64,000 nucleotides of DNA from Anabaena sp. PCC 7108. GTDB lineage: Bacteria; Cyanobacteriota; Cyanobacteriia; Cyanobacteriales; Nostocaceae. Location of the stretch: positions 434,001 to 498,000 of the forward strand of contig NZ_KB235896.1 in the NCBI RefSeq assembly GCF_000332135.1, given 5' to 3'. Below the pieces are notes generated by a model that worked only from the letters and a program-made list of their open reading frames with translations, made no database searches and had not been told where the DNA came from. This document shows, one piece after another, positions 16,314-25,426 of the stretch; position 1 is the first letter of the stretch, and each line of letters begins with the position of its first letter. The position numbers and the translations under genes are program-made.

Positions 16314-17321
16314 ATGTTAGAAAAGTCAAAAAACATACTATTTAATCAATTATTAAATGCCGCTTTTTTTACTATTACACTTGGATTTGCAGGGTGTAGA
16401 AATCAACCTATAAATACAGCATACACCCAAACTAATCAAAACAGCAGCATTAACAGAAATCTTCCTCAAGTTGTAGCAACGACAAGTATACTCTGTGATT
16501 TAACTAAACAGATTGCCGGGACAAGCATTAACCTTACCTGTTTGATTCCCCCTGGTTTAGATCCTCGCTTTTATCAACCCACACCAGAAGATAGACAAGC
16601 CATTGCACAAGCTAATCTTATTTTCTATCATGGCTACAACTTTGAACCAGCTTTAATCAAAATTATTACAACCAAACAAAACCGAGCGCGGAAAATAGCT
16701 GTCGCCCAACTCGCCGTAGCACAGCCTCAAAAATTACAAAATCAAGGTAAAGAAATTACTGAACCACATATTTGGCACAATCCCAAAAATGCTATCAAAA
16801 TAGTAGAGATAATTAATAGTAATTTAGGAAAAATATCGCCTAAAAATGCCAAAAACTATAGTAGTAATACCAAAAAAGTTACAAAAGAATTAAACCAACT
16901 CAATATCTGGATTAAATCTAGACTTGCTAGTATTCCTACCAAAAATCGCAAACTAATGATCAATCATCCAGCAATGATTTATTATATTAAAGCTTATGGA
17001 TTGCCCTATAAAGGAAGTTTGCTAAATATTAGTGATGAAGAAAATTTAACAAATACAAAAGTTAAAAACATGGCTAAAGATATTCAAAAAGCTAAAGTCA
17101 TAACAATTTTTGCAGACACAAAAACCAACTCTAATTTGCTAAAAAATATAGCCAAACAAGCTAATGTCAAACTTTTCCCTAGAGAACTTTATACAAATGG
17201 ACTAGGTGAACCAGGTAGTGATGGAGAAACCTATCAAAAAATGATGGATGCTAATACACGCAGCATTGTAGAAGGATTGGGTGGAACTTATCTGAAATTT
17301 GCACCGAACATTTCCCCCTAG
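16314..17321 (+). CDS. Metal ABC transporter substrate-binding protein (ZnuA/MntC/TroA family)
   Basis: A 335-residue lipoprotein-type binding protein. The N-terminus has a hydrophobic stretch ending in a lipobox-like FAGC (Cys near residue 28). Cluster A-1 features are VVATTSILCDLTKQI, a first His in YHGYNFEP, a second in EPHIWHNP (His152, with His155 close), a third in NHPAMIYY (His218), and a late acidic residue in the GSDGETY region. There is no His-rich loop, which is often present in ZnuA, so zinc and manganese both remain possible. No permease or ATPase gene is beside it. The stop is only six bases before ackA, so the two may share a transcript. Confidence 0.88.
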   Translation: MLEKSKNILFNQLLNAAFFTITLGFAGCRNQPINTAYTQTNQNSSINRNLPQVVATTSILCDLTKQIAGTSINLTCLIPPGLDPRFYQPTPEDRQAIAQANLIFYHGYNFEPALIKIITTKQNRARKIAVAQLAVAQPQKLQNQGKEITEPHIWHNPKNAIKIVEIINSNLGKISPKNAKNYSSNTKKVTKELNQLNIWIKSRLASIPTKNRKLMINHPAMIYYIKAYGLPYKGSLLNISDEENLTNTKVKNMAKDIQKAKVITIFADTKTNSNLLKNIAKQANVKLFPRELYTNGLGEPGSDGETYQKMMDANTRSIVEGLGGTYLKFAPNISP

Positions 17322-17327
17322 GTAAAT

Positions 17328-18551
17328 ATGAATATATTAGTATTAAATGCCGGATCAAGTAGCCAGAAAGTTTGTCTGTATGAAATTACAGATCACACTA
17401 TTCTCAACCAAGCACCACAACCTCTTTGGGAAGGAAAAATTAGCTGGACTCAAGACCAAGGTGGAGCAGAAATCGAGGTAAAAACAGCAACAGGTGCAGT
17501 GCTGCAAGAATATATCGACGGTGACTCCCGCAGCGCACATTTTGCCTATATACTCCATACTCTCAGTCACGGTGCGACTAAAGTTATCAGTCAATTGTCA
17601 GACATCGATCTAGTCGGACATCGGATAGTACATGGTGGACAAGACTACCGCCAAACTGTGGTAATTACAGAAGATGTCAAAAACGCCATCGCTCGTCTTT
17701 CTACCCTGGCTCCAGCCCATAATCCAGCGGCTGTGGATGGCATAGAAGCCATTGAACAAAGCTTGGGAGATGTTATCCAATTTGCAGTATTTGATACTGG
17801 GTTTCATAGTACTTTACCTGATGCAGCCGCTATTTATCCTGGCCCCTATGAATGGGTAGAACAAGGTATCCGCCGCTACGGGTTTCATGGTATCAGTCAC
17901 CAGTACTGTTCTAGTCGTGCAGCACAAATCCTGGGTCGAGATTTAAACGAACTGCGGTTAATAACCTGTCATTTAGGTAATGGTTGCTCTTTAGCGGCAG
18001 TTAAAAATGGTCGCAGTATTGATACAACTATGGGTTTTACGCCTCTTGATGGCTTGATGATGGGTAGTCGTTGTGGATCAATTGATCCGGGGATTCTGAT
18101 TTATCTATTGCGTCAATGTGATTACTCAGCAGAAAGGCTAGATTATGTTTTAAATAAGGCTTCTGGATTACGGGGAATTTCGGGCGTTTCTAATGATTTA
18201 CGGGAAATAATAGCCGCAATTAACCAAGGCAATGAACGCGCCCAATTAGCTTGGGATATATACGTACATCGCTTACAGGCTGGTATCGGTTCTATGCTGG
18301 CTAGTTTGGGAGGTTTAGATGCTTTAGTTTTCACTGGTGGGGTAGGGGAAAAATCTCCCAGAATTCGTCAAGAGGCTTGTACAGCTTGGGAATTTTTGGG
18401 ATTGAAAATAGATGTTGTCAAAAATCAGCAGCAGCCAATTGATGTAGATATTGCTACATCTGATTCCGCTGTGCGAGTATTAGTTATACATACTCAAGAA
18501 GATTGGGCTATAGCACAACAATGTTGGCAATTATATAAAATCAATAATTAG
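17328..18551 (+). CDS. ackA: Acetate kinase
   Basis: A 407-residue enzyme that interconverts acetate and ATP with acetyl phosphate and ADP. The phosphate-binding NAGSSSQK lies at residues 7-14. The family stretches VFDTGFHSTLPDAAAIYPGPYEW (about 152-175) and RRYGFHGISHQY (about 182-194), the adenosine-binding HLGNGCSLAA, and GGVGEKSPRIR near the C-terminus are all present. The length is as expected. It begins six bases after a metal-binding protein gene, which looks like chance adjacency rather than shared function. No phosphotransacetylase gene is near. Confidence 0.95.
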   Translation: MNILVLNAGSSSQKVCLYEITDHTILNQAPQPLWEGKISWTQDQGGAEIEVKTATGAVLQEYIDGDSRSAHFAYILHTLSHGATKVISQLSDIDLVGHRIVHGGQDYRQTVVITEDVKNAIARLSTLAPAHNPAAVDGIEAIEQSLGDVIQFAVFDTGFHSTLPDAAAIYPGPYEWVEQGIRRYGFHGISHQYCSSRAAQILGRDLNELRLITCHLGNGCSLAAVKNGRSIDTTMGFTPLDGLMMGSRCGSIDPGILIYLLRQCDYSAERLDYVLNKASGLRGISGVSNDLREIIAAINQGNERAQLAWDIYVHRLQAGIGSMLASLGGLDALVFTGGVGEKSPRIRQEACTAWEFLGLKIDVVKNQQQPIDVDIATSDSAVRVLVIHTQEDWAIAQQCWQLYKINN

Positions 18552-18612
18552 GAATTACAAAGAAAGTGTATTATATACAATGATGTAAATTGTCTAAAAA
18601 ATTAGAAAGACT

Positions 18613-19398
18613 ATGTTTATATCTCGTGAAGCTATTACTACTCCTTTGGTAGCCTGTTTATGTATTTTAGGAATTAGCATAAGTCAATTTCCTAGATTAC
18701 AAAAACTGTTAATTAGTAAACAGAATACATCTTTAGAAAGCTTACAAAAAAACCAGGAAAAAGAAAATTTACGGCTTAATTTACTGAATAAATCTCCCAG
18801 CTTTAGTTATAACAATATTATTGCTGATTGGACATATATCGATTTTTTGCAATATTTTGGGGATAATGACATCCGAGACCAAACAGGTTATAACTTGAGT
18901 CCAGAATATTTTGAAGTTATAATAGGACGAGATCCCAGATTTTTAGCAGCTTATTTGGGTCTTTCTATTAGTACTTCTTTATATGCTGGTATGCCAGAGA
19001 GGTCTATTGCTTTAATGGAGAAAGGTTTAAAATCTTTATCTCCTACTGTACCTAATAAATCTTATTATGTATGGCGATATAAAGGAACAGATGAATTATT
19101 ATTTTTAGGCAAATCCCAAGCCGCAAAGGAATCTTTTTTACAAGCCGCTAATTGGGCAAGTGAGCAAACTGATCAAGAAAGTAAAAATGTGGCTTTTCTA
19201 TCTGCAAAAACGGCTGAATTTCTGAGTAATAATCCTGATAGCAGATTTGCCCGTATTGCTGGTTGGACAATGGTTTTACAAAATAAGGTGGATGACAAAA
19301 CCTTCAAAAGAGCAGTTAGAGAAATTGAAGCTTTGGGAGGTGAGGTAACTATTGATGCAAATGGGATACCAATAATTAAATTGCCGGAGAAAGATTAA
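18613..19398 (+). CDS. Conserved hypothetical protein with TPR-like helices
   Basis: A 261-residue protein with one N-terminal hydrophobic segment (about 10-28), probably an uncleaved membrane anchor, and a mainly helical soluble part. The sequence around FLAAYLGLSISTSLYAGMPERSIALMEKGLKSL and the later AKESFLQAANWA looks like degenerate TPR helices. The C-terminus ends in a small strand-rich tail (GGEVTIDANGIPIIKL). No enzymatic motif is visible. It follows ackA by 61 bases and precedes a heptamer array, and no operon partner suggests its role. Confidence 0.55.
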   Translation: MFISREAITTPLVACLCILGISISQFPRLQKLLISKQNTSLESLQKNQEKENLRLNLLNKSPSFSYNNIIADWTYIDFLQYFGDNDIRDQTGYNLSPEYFEVIIGRDPRFLAAYLGLSISTSLYAGMPERSIALMEKGLKSLSPTVPNKSYYVWRYKGTDELLFLGKSQAAKESFLQAANWASEQTDQESKNVAFLSAKTAEFLSNNPDSRFARIAGWTMVLQNKVDDKTFKRAVREIEALGGEVTIDANGIPIIKLPEKD

Positions 19399-19401
19399 AA
19401 T

Positions 19402-19496
19402 AATTCGTAATTCGTAATTCGTAATTCGTAATTCGTAATTCGTAATTCGTAATTCGTAATTCGTAATTCGTAATTCGTAATTCGTAATTCGTAATT
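19402..19496. repeat. Heptamer array (AATTCGT)
   Basis: Thirteen exact tandem copies of the 7-bp unit AATTCGT plus a partial unit lie just after the hypothetical gene at 18613. The unit differs from those at 12335 and 32319, so several heptamer families coexist in this window. Confidence 0.95.
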
Positions 19497-19497
19497 T

Positions 19498-19611
19498 TCC
19501 CCGCGTCTCCGTGTCCCCGCGTCCCCGTGTCTCCGTGTCCCCGCGTCTCCGTGTCCCCGCGTCCCCGTGTCTCCGCGTCTCCGCGTCTCCGTCTCCTCTG
19601 CCCCTCTTCCC
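19498..19611. repeat. Degenerate C-rich repeat (CCGTGTCTCCGCGTC type)
   Basis: About 110 bases of loosely repeated CCGCGTCTCCGTGTCCCCG units. The complementary form occurs at 12286-12330, and a shorter copy at 29860-29893. It supplies a false 19-residue extension to the following aminotransferase frame. Confidence 0.85.
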
Positions 19612-19623
19612 CATTCCCTATTT

Positions 19624-20415
19624 ATGTATTGGTATTGTGGTAAATTAATTGATGCTAAAACTCTGGAATTGGATATTAATGATCCGGGTTTGCTTTATGG
19701 GGCAACGGTTTTTACCACACTGCGGGTTTACGGTGATTCCCTTGATAGCAGTTTAACTAATTGGCAAGCACACTGCGATCGCTTGAAATTTAGTTTACAC
19801 GCTTTTGGCTGGACAGAACCGGACTGGAATTTTGTGCGCCATGGCGCACAAATCCTGTTGAAACATTTTCCAGTTATCAGAATCACTATCTTTCCAGATG
19901 GGAGAGAATGGATTATTGGCAGATTATTACCGCTTAACTTGACAGAAAAGCAAAGTCATGGTATTGTCTGCGCCCTTGCCAAACCAGAATTAGCTCGTTC
20001 TCTTCCTGATCATAAAACTGGCAACTACTTGAGCGCTTGGTTAGCAAAAAATACTGTTCAAACCTTAACAGCCGAAGAAGCGATTTTAGTAAATTCTCAA
20101 GGAAATTGGCTAGAAACCAGCACCGGTAATCTTTGGGGCTGGGGAGAAGGCTGTTGGTGGACACCACCTCTAGAAGAAAGAATTTTACCAGGAATAGAGC
20201 GATCGCATTTACTCAAAGAACTACAAAACCGTGAAACCAGCGTACAGCAGGAACCTTGGACAGTGGAAATAGTCAAAAAATTCACAGCCATAGCCTACAC
20301 TAATAGTGTTGTCGAGATTATTCCCATCCATACCGTTCAACAGCCTACAGGGTCGCTACAATATAATCCCTACCATGATTGTTTCTCAAAAATCAGAGAA
20401 TTATTTTTACCATGA
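19624..20415 (+). CDS. Class IV aminotransferase (PabC/IlvE type)
   Basis: The start is ATG 19624 (MYWYCGKLID), because the open frame upstream is repeat-derived. The 263-residue protein has the class IV PLP fold. It shows NDPGLLYGATVFTTLRVYG near residue 18-36, the PLP lysine in HKTGNYL (Lys131), ETSTGNLWGW near 163 for phosphate binding, and PGIERSHLL near 190. The length and the EAILVNSQGNWLET segment suit 4-amino-4-deoxychorismate lyase, which makes p-aminobenzoate for folate. A branched-chain or D-amino acid aminotransferase cannot be excluded. A HIP1 site lies within. ftsH follows after 112 bases. Confidence 0.85.
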   Translation: MYWYCGKLIDAKTLELDINDPGLLYGATVFTTLRVYGDSLDSSLTNWQAHCDRLKFSLHAFGWTEPDWNFVRHGAQILLKHFPVIRITIFPDGREWIIGRLLPLNLTEKQSHGIVCALAKPELARSLPDHKTGNYLSAWLAKNTVQTLTAEEAILVNSQGNWLETSTGNLWGWGEGCWWTPPLEERILPGIERSHLLKELQNRETSVQQEPWTVEIVKKFTAIAYTNSVVEIIPIHTVQQPTGSLQYNPYHDCFSKIRELFLP

Positions 20416-20527
20416 CACGAACACCATTTTGGTATACGTTAAGATAAGTTAACATAATTCTAATAATCCCCTCTCTTTTTTAGAGAAGTTACGCGCAAGC
20501 ACAAAAAAATCAGAAGGATAGACCTCG

Positions 20528-22369
20528 GTGAATAAAAAATGGAGAAATGCTGGGCTGTATGCGCTACTTTTTATAGTTGTAATTGCTTTAGGGACTGCGT
20601 TCTTTGACAACCAACCCCCTCAAGTAGAAACATGGCGCTACAGTCAATTTATTCAAGAAGTAGAAACGGGTAAAGTAGAAAAGGTCAGTCTCAGTTCAGA
20701 CCGTTCTACAGCAATGGTTACACCTAAATACGACCCCAATAAAAAGCGCGTCACTTTAGTTAACGACCCAGACTTAATCAATACTTTGACAGCTAAAGGT
20801 GTTGATATTGCAGTATTACCCCAAACCGACGAAGGATTTTGGTTTAAAGCACTCAGCAGTTTATTTTTCCCTGTATTGCTTTTAGTTGGTTTATTTTTCT
20901 TGTTACGTCGCGCTCAAAGTGGCCCCGGTAGCCAAGCGATGAACTTTGGTAAATCTAAAGCCAGAGTGCAAATGGAACCCCAAACCCAAGTTACATTTGG
21001 TGACGTTGCTGGTATTGACCAAGCCAAATTGGAATTAAACGAAGTTGTAGACTTTCTGAAAAACGCCGACCGCTTTACCGCCATTGGTGCAAAAATTCCT
21101 AAAGGTGTACTCTTAGTTGGACCTCCTGGTACAGGTAAAACCCTCCTCGCTCGTGCTGTAGCTGGGGAAGCTGGTGTACCTTTCTTCTCAATCTCCGGTT
21201 CAGAATTTGTGGAAATGTTCGTTGGTGTGGGTGCTTCCCGCGTCCGCGATTTATTTGAACAAGCAAAAACCAACGCTCCTTGTATCGTCTTTATTGATGA
21301 AATTGACGCAGTCGGTCGTCAACGGGGTGCTGGTTTAGGTGGTGGTAACGACGAACGGGAACAAACCCTCAACCAGTTGCTCACCGAAATGGATGGTTTT
21401 GAAGGTAATACAGGCATTATTATTATTGCTGCTACCAACCGTCCTGATGTACTTGATGCTGCTTTATTGCGTCCCGGTCGTTTTGACCGTCAAGTTGTCG
21501 TAGACCGTCCTGACTACGGTGGACGCAGCGAAATCCTCAAAGTTCACGCACGGGGTAAAACCTTATCGAAAGATGTGGATTTGGATAAAATCGCTCGTCG
21601 TACCCCTGGTTTTACAGGTGCAGATTTATCCAACTTGTTGAACGAAGCCGCAATTTTAGCAGCACGTCGCAATTTAACCGAAATTTCGATGGATGAAATC
21701 AATGATGCCATCGACCGCGTATTAGCTGGGCCAGAGAAGAAAGACCGAGTAATGAGCGAAAAGCGCAAAACCTTGGTTGCATATCACGAAGCCGGTCACG
21801 CTTTAGTTGGTGCGTTGATGCCTGACTATGACCCTGTACAAAAGATTAGCATCATTCCTCGTGGTCGTGCCGGTGGCTTGACTTGGTTTACTCCCAGTGA
21901 AGACCGCATGGATACAGGTTTATATAGCCGTGCTTACCTGGAAAATCAGATGGCTGTGGCTTTAGGTGGTCGTTTAGCTGAAGAGATTATCTTTGGTGAA
22001 GATGAAGTTACCACAGGTGCTTCCAATGACTTGCAACAGGTAGCACGAGTTGCTAAACAGATGATAACTCGGTTTGGCATGAGCGATCGCTTGGGTCCTG
22101 TGGCTTTAGGTCGTCAACAAGGTAATATGTTCCTCGGTCGGGATATCATGTCTGAGCGTGATTTCTCCGAAGAAACCGCAGCCGCAATTGATGAAGAAGT
22201 TCGGAAATTAGTCGATACTGCTTATATTCGCGCTAAAGAAGTGTTGGTAAATAATCGCCACATTTTGGATGAAATCGCCCAAATGTTGGTTGATAAAGAA
22301 ACCGTAGACGCTGATGAATTGCAAGAAATTCTGACAAATAACGATGTTAGAACTGCTGCTTTTGCATAG
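20528..22369 (+). CDS. ftsH: ATP-dependent zinc metalloprotease FtsH
   Basis: A 613-residue membrane AAA protease starting at GTG 20528. Two transmembrane helices (about 9-27 and 108-126) flank a lumenal/periplasmic domain. The AAA module has Walker A GPPGTGKT (198-205), the pore loop FVEMFVGVG, Walker [10 protein letters not shown], and the SRH ending RPGRFDRQ. The M41 protease has the zinc motif HEAGH (420-424), and the third zinc ligand is in ASNDLQQ. In cyanobacteria such proteases degrade damaged D1 in photosystem II repair or control iron responses. Which paralogue this is was not settled. The gene ends in a strong terminator at 22389. Confidence 0.96.
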   Translation: MNKKWRNAGLYALLFIVVIALGTAFFDNQPPQVETWRYSQFIQEVETGKVEKVSLSSDRSTAMVTPKYDPNKKRVTLVNDPDLINTLTAKGVDIAVLPQTDEGFWFKALSSLFFPVLLLVGLFFLLRRAQSGPGSQAMNFGKSKARVQMEPQTQVTFGDVAGIDQAKLELNEVVDFLKNADRFTAIGAKIPKGVLLVGPPGTGKTLLARAVAGEAGVPFFSISGSEFVEMFVGVGASRVRDLFEQAKTNAPCIVFIDEIDAVGRQRGAGLGGGNDEREQTLNQLLTEMDGFEGNTGIIIIAATNRPDVLDAALLRPGRFDRQVVVDRPDYGGRSEILKVHARGKTLSKDVDLDKIARRTPGFTGADLSNLLNEAAILAARRNLTEISMDEINDAIDRVLAGPEKKDRVMSEKRKTLVAYHEAGHALVGALMPDYDPVQKISIIPRGRAGGLTWFTPSEDRMDTGLYSRAYLENQMAVALGGRLAEEIIFGEDEVTTGASNDLQQVARVAKQMITRFGMSDRLGPVALGRQQGNMFLGRDIMSERDFSEETAAAIDEEVRKLVDTAYIRAKEVLVNNRHILDEIAQMLVDKETVDADELQEILTNNDVRTAAFA

Positions 22370-22388
22370 TAGTTAATCAGTTTTGAAG

Positions 22389-22433
22389 ATTGGGGTATTT
22401 CTGGGTTTTCTGGAAGTACCCCAATTTTTTTTT
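22389..22433 (+). terminator. Intrinsic terminator of ftsH
   Basis: A perfect 9-bp stem (ATTGGGGTA with TACCCCAAT), a 19-base loop, and a run of nine T residues lie directly downstream of ftsH. This is a textbook rho-independent terminator. Confidence 0.9.
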
Positions 22434-22532
22434 ATTTCATACCATTTTTGCTATAAACTTGCATGATATGATTGCTTAATTTATTATTCGATTCCATAAA
22501 GGCATCAGTAGAGCCGTAAAGCATTAGATATC

Positions 22533-22847
22533 ATGGAAGTTTTACCATTACCCAATAATTGGCAAGATATTCAACCTGACGTTGTATATTCTTCAACTTA
22601 TGATTTGCAAGTTTCATTTAGCGACAAACAAATAAAATTAGGTATAAGATATGATAGTAAAGGAAAGCATTTAAAAGCAATTGCAAAAGGGCAGGTACAT
22701 CCAGAAAATAGTAGTGGGCTTGTTGATTCTGAAGAAAAAGGATATGATTTAAAATCTAAAGTATTAGGTAACGGTGGCGATAGACGGTTTCACGCCAAAT
22801 ATATTAATGGTATATTACATTTTCCTGGTTTTGTAACACAACATTAA
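22533..22847 (+). CDS. Unrecognised 104-residue protein
   Basis: A small protein without signal peptide or membrane helix. It looks like a beta-rich domain (alternating hydrophobic residues in VVYSSTYDLQVSFSDKQIKLGIRYDS). The C-terminal half has several glycine, basic and histidine residues (GNGGDRRFHAKY). No family is recognised. It is followed 13 bases later by another small protein of 160 residues, so the two likely form one transcript. The pair could be a toxin-immunity or toxin-antitoxin unit, but nothing in the sequence proves this. Confidence 0.5.
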   Translation: MEVLPLPNNWQDIQPDVVYSSTYDLQVSFSDKQIKLGIRYDSKGKHLKAIAKGQVHPENSSGLVDSEEKGYDLKSKVLGNGGDRRFHAKYINGILHFPGFVTQH

Positions 22848-22860
22848 TCCAGAATAGATT

Positions 22861-23343
22861 ATGACTACACTTCAATTAAAAAATCACCAAATCTGGCAAG
22901 ATTTAACTGAGATATTAGAAAATTTAGATACTAATTCTCTTGTTCAAAAACATCTTGAAAAATGCTGTTATACAATCAATGGTTATTGGGATGAACAGGA
23001 TGAATATTATGACTCAATTAGTTTACCTCGCACCATAGAAGCAGAATTAGTCAGCAGTTTTGTAGGTGTTACCCAAGATAAACGCTTTCTAAAACTCAAA
23101 TTTTCTCTTATTGGTACTGGTTATCCCGATTCTGACAACCCACTTAATTCACTTAATATTGCTGCTGCTATTCATGCTGTAGCGTTCCCTGATGATAGAT
23201 CTTACCCATTCGGATCTCCAACTATTCAAAATATAGGTGAGTTAGTTCTTATCTATAATGAAAATCTGGAATTTGTTGATGAAAATTGGCTTTTAGATAT
23301 CGATTCTCCTCTGCTTGATAAAAAACAAGTTACTAACACCTAA
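22861..23343 (+). CDS. Unrecognised acidic 160-residue protein
   Basis: A clearly acidic protein with aromatic residues (YWDEQDEYYDS), no membrane segment and no catalytic motif I recognise. It begins 13 bases after the stop of the 104-residue gene, which suggests coupled expression. Acidic small proteins behind a basic or His-containing partner often act as immunity or antitoxin proteins, and that is only an analogy here. The following 448 bases (23344-23791) hold at most one weak small frame and a hairpin. Confidence 0.5.
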   Translation: MTTLQLKNHQIWQDLTEILENLDTNSLVQKHLEKCCYTINGYWDEQDEYYDSISLPRTIEAELVSSFVGVTQDKRFLKLKFSLIGTGYPDSDNPLNSLNIAAAIHAVAFPDDRSYPFGSPTIQNIGELVLIYNENLEFVDENWLLDIDSPLLDKKQVTNT

Positions 23344-23455
23344 CTCGTAATTTATCAAATCAATTAAATAAATTCTCTGAAAAAAACGTAAATAAATATC
23401 TAATTTCCCATTAAAGTCTAGATTACTTTCAGCAAGGTGTAGAGTATATTGCTGT

Positions 23456-23668
23456 TCAACTTATTCTGTTTTTGATAGCATGAGCCGCACCTGCGATTCC
23501 CTTCATAACAATGCTAGTACAAGCGGCTCGTGGCATTATGTTCTTAATTGATTCTATCAAACGCTTAACTACCTCCTTAATTAAACTTGGCATTTGAGTA
23601 AGCGGTCTCCAAAATAAATCTGACACCAATAGCAACACGAGAACAAAGGCAGTGAATGAAGGTTCCAA
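23456..23668 (-). CDS. Possible small membrane protein
   Basis: A 70-codon frame from a TTG start, with a hydrophobic segment (about residues 6-18) followed by a basic amphipathic part and two cysteines or small residues (PRAACTS, GIAGAAHA). No ribosome site is obvious and no family is known. It is the only plausible coding frame in a 448-base gap. It may be a chance frame or overlie a small RNA, since a CTTTCTC...GAGAAAG hairpin with a TTCG-like loop lies upstream at about 23689-23710. Confidence 0.22.
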   Translation of the reverse strand: MEPSFTAFVLVLLLVSDLFWRPLTQMPSLIKEVVKRLIESIKNIMPRAACTSIVMKGIAGAAHAIKNRIS

Positions 23669-23791
23669 AGAGGTTATGATCGGCCATACACTTTCTCCCG
23701 AAGAGAAAGAAAGTATTTTCAGCTTATATAGAGCATTATTGATTCATATTATAAGACAAGTTTGAAAATTATTCAAAAAATTAAATTTTTT

Positions 23792-24577
23792 TCAATATTC
23801 TTTCAAGTTGTCGTGCTTTAGATTTTCAGGATCTACACCCATAGCTAAAAGTCTTTCTGCTAGTAATTGGGCGCGATTTTCTGCGGTTTGAGCGCGGGTT
23901 TCGGCATTTTCAGCCCGTTGTTGTGCTTCTTCCTTTTGCAGCCGTTCCATTTCTGCACGTTCATCACCAGTAGGCAAAACATTACCATCTTGGTAACACC
24001 AACGTAACCAATTATCTTGCTTCCCTTCAAATTCACCTGACCACAAAGTTACACCTAAACCAACTTGTTCTAACCAAGTTTCTTGAGTTTCCATATAATA
24101 TCTACCATTGAGGCGATAAATACGCAGAATCTCTTCTCCTAATTGTTGACAGGGGTCATAAACAATATAGTAAATAACCCGCATTTTTTCATAAATTCTC
24201 AGCTTTTTCTCTAATTCTTCACCTTCTTGATTAGAAACAATTTCAATCACAACTTCTGGAACTTTACCAAACTTCCAAACTAAATAAGAACGATTTTGTT
24301 TTTCCCACCAATTTTCAGGAACTTGCACATCAAAACTAATAAATACATCAGGAACAATAGGCGGTTCACCAGCAGTATGGTAAACTCCCACATTAGCTGT
24401 TGCTAAAAAAGTCTGATTTTGTAAAGAACTGTAAAGAGAACGGACTAAAAGGCGTTGTTGTTTGGCAGATGCGAGATTATCCACAGGTGTATCATCTTCA
24501 GTGACTAGCAGGTTGGCATCTGGCACATCGTAATCATCAACGTTGATTAAAAGTTGCTCAACCATGATTTTATCCAC
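23792..24577 (-). CDS. Uma2 family putative endonuclease with coiled-coil tail
   Basis: A 261-residue Uma2 protein. ATG 24577 (MDKIM) or 24565 (MVEQL) may be used. The nuclease-like core is visible as PPIVPDVFISFD with the family Asp, VVIEIVSNQEGEE, and EKMRVIYYIVYDP. It ends in a charged coiled coil of about 50 residues (repeating RAENAETRAQTAENRAQ pattern), a common addition to one Uma2 subgroup. A canonical Lys after the EIVS motif is less clear than in the gene at 6963. Role unknown. It stands alone between intergenic regions. Confidence 0.82.
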   Translation of the reverse strand: MDKIMVEQLLINVDDYDVPDANLLVTEDDTPVDNLASAKQQRLLVRSLYSSLQNQTFLATANVGVYHTAGEPPIVPDVFISFDVQVPENWWEKQNRSYLVWKFGKVPEVVIEIVSNQEGEELEKKLRIYEKMRVIYYIVYDPCQQLGEEILRIYRLNGRYYMETQETWLEQVGLGVTLWSGEFEGKQDNWLRWCYQDGNVLPTGDERAEMERLQKEEAQQRAENAETRAQTAENRAQLLAERLLAMGVDPENLKHDNLKEY

Positions 24578-24637
24578 TAATTGAGAGGGTTACTTATAGA
24601 TTAACTGATTGTTGACGGGAGAGTTTTATAGCTGTTT

Positions 24638-25252
24638 TCATGTTTGAGGATTTGGCAATAATTTAATCAAAAATAAACCACTAATGCCACCATAGATGAA
24701 TCCACTCACCATACTACCTGCCACTGCTGCCGAAAATAAAATTTCAATCAGTGTCTGTAAATCGCCTTTAAATATCTTCTCAGCAGTAACAGCCGCCAGA
24801 ATACAGGCCAATGTACCTATACCTGCGCCTACTATGACACCTATAGTAGTGGCAATAAGCCAGTTAAGAGTCTTTTCTCTCGGCCATTTCATAACTAGTG
24901 CTTGGGCAAAACTCAGCGAAATAATGCCACTGGCTATGCCCAAAATTGGACTCATAATGGCATTAGATGTAATCACAAGTATTAACCCACCTATCCCACA
25001 GCCCATGCTAAAACCGAAAGTTGTGGCTAATATCCATTTAGCAGAAACTTTCTTGCGTAAAACTAATTTTTGGGCAATACCTACACATAAACCACCCAAT
25101 GCACCACCCCAAAAACCGGAAATTGCAGATAAAGAAGAGTTTATCCCCAGCAAGCTGGAAAACAAGCCTAAAAAAAAGCCTAAAGAAAAGCCGATAGTAG
25201 TAGCTAATACCCACCGCCACCAAAATTTCCATCTCACAGTTGGATTTGACAT
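24638..25252 (-). CDS. Glycine-zipper multi-pass membrane protein
   Basis: A 204-residue protein with about six hydrophobic segments in three similar pairs. Each pair carries WxxATTIGFxxGxxxG-like stretches (residues about 13-30, 73-90 and 132-150), so it seems built from an internally triplicated unit of two glycine-rich helices. Small residues every fourth position favour tight helix packing. No transporter signature is recognised. It lies upstream of a repeat-dense gap, and no neighbour hints at a function. Confidence 0.6.
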   Translation of the reverse strand: MSNPTVRWKFWWRWVLATTIGFSLGFFLGLFSSLLGINSSLSAISGFWGGALGGLCVGIAQKLVLRKKVSAKWILATTFGFSMGCGIGGLILVITSNAIMSPILGIASGIISLSFAQALVMKWPREKTLNWLIATTIGVIVGAGIGTLACILAAVTAEKIFKGDLQTLIEILFSAAVAGSMVSGFIYGGISGLFLIKLLPNPQT

Positions 25253-25266
25253 TTTGTTACATACTT

Positions 25267-25390
25267 AGGACTTATGCAATTGTCACAATAAAAATCTATT
25301 GTAGGGTGCGTCAGACTGCATAAATTCTGCAAATAAACATATTTTTGGCATTTGACGCATCTTACAAATAGTGACAGTTACGTAAGTCCT
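25267..25390. mobile_element. MITE-like element, 124 bp, copy A
   Basis: The terminal inverted repeats AGGACTTATGCAATTGTCAC and GTGACAGTTACGTAAGTCCT agree at 17 of 20 positions. Inside lies TAGGGTGCGTCAG with a diverged partner (TTGACGCATCTTAC). The flanks show a possible short duplication (ATACTT on both sides, one extra base on the right). It has exactly the length of copy B at 44058-44181, and no coding capacity. Confidence 0.8.
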
Positions 25391-25426
25391 GATACTTTTG
25401 TTTTTTAACGTCGTTTTAATAAATCT

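Noticed and set aside
23680-23712. Terminator hairpin CTTTCTC...GAGAAAG
   Set aside because: The stem has no nearby upstream gene on the correct strand and no T run, so it is reported only as part of the unexplained gap.
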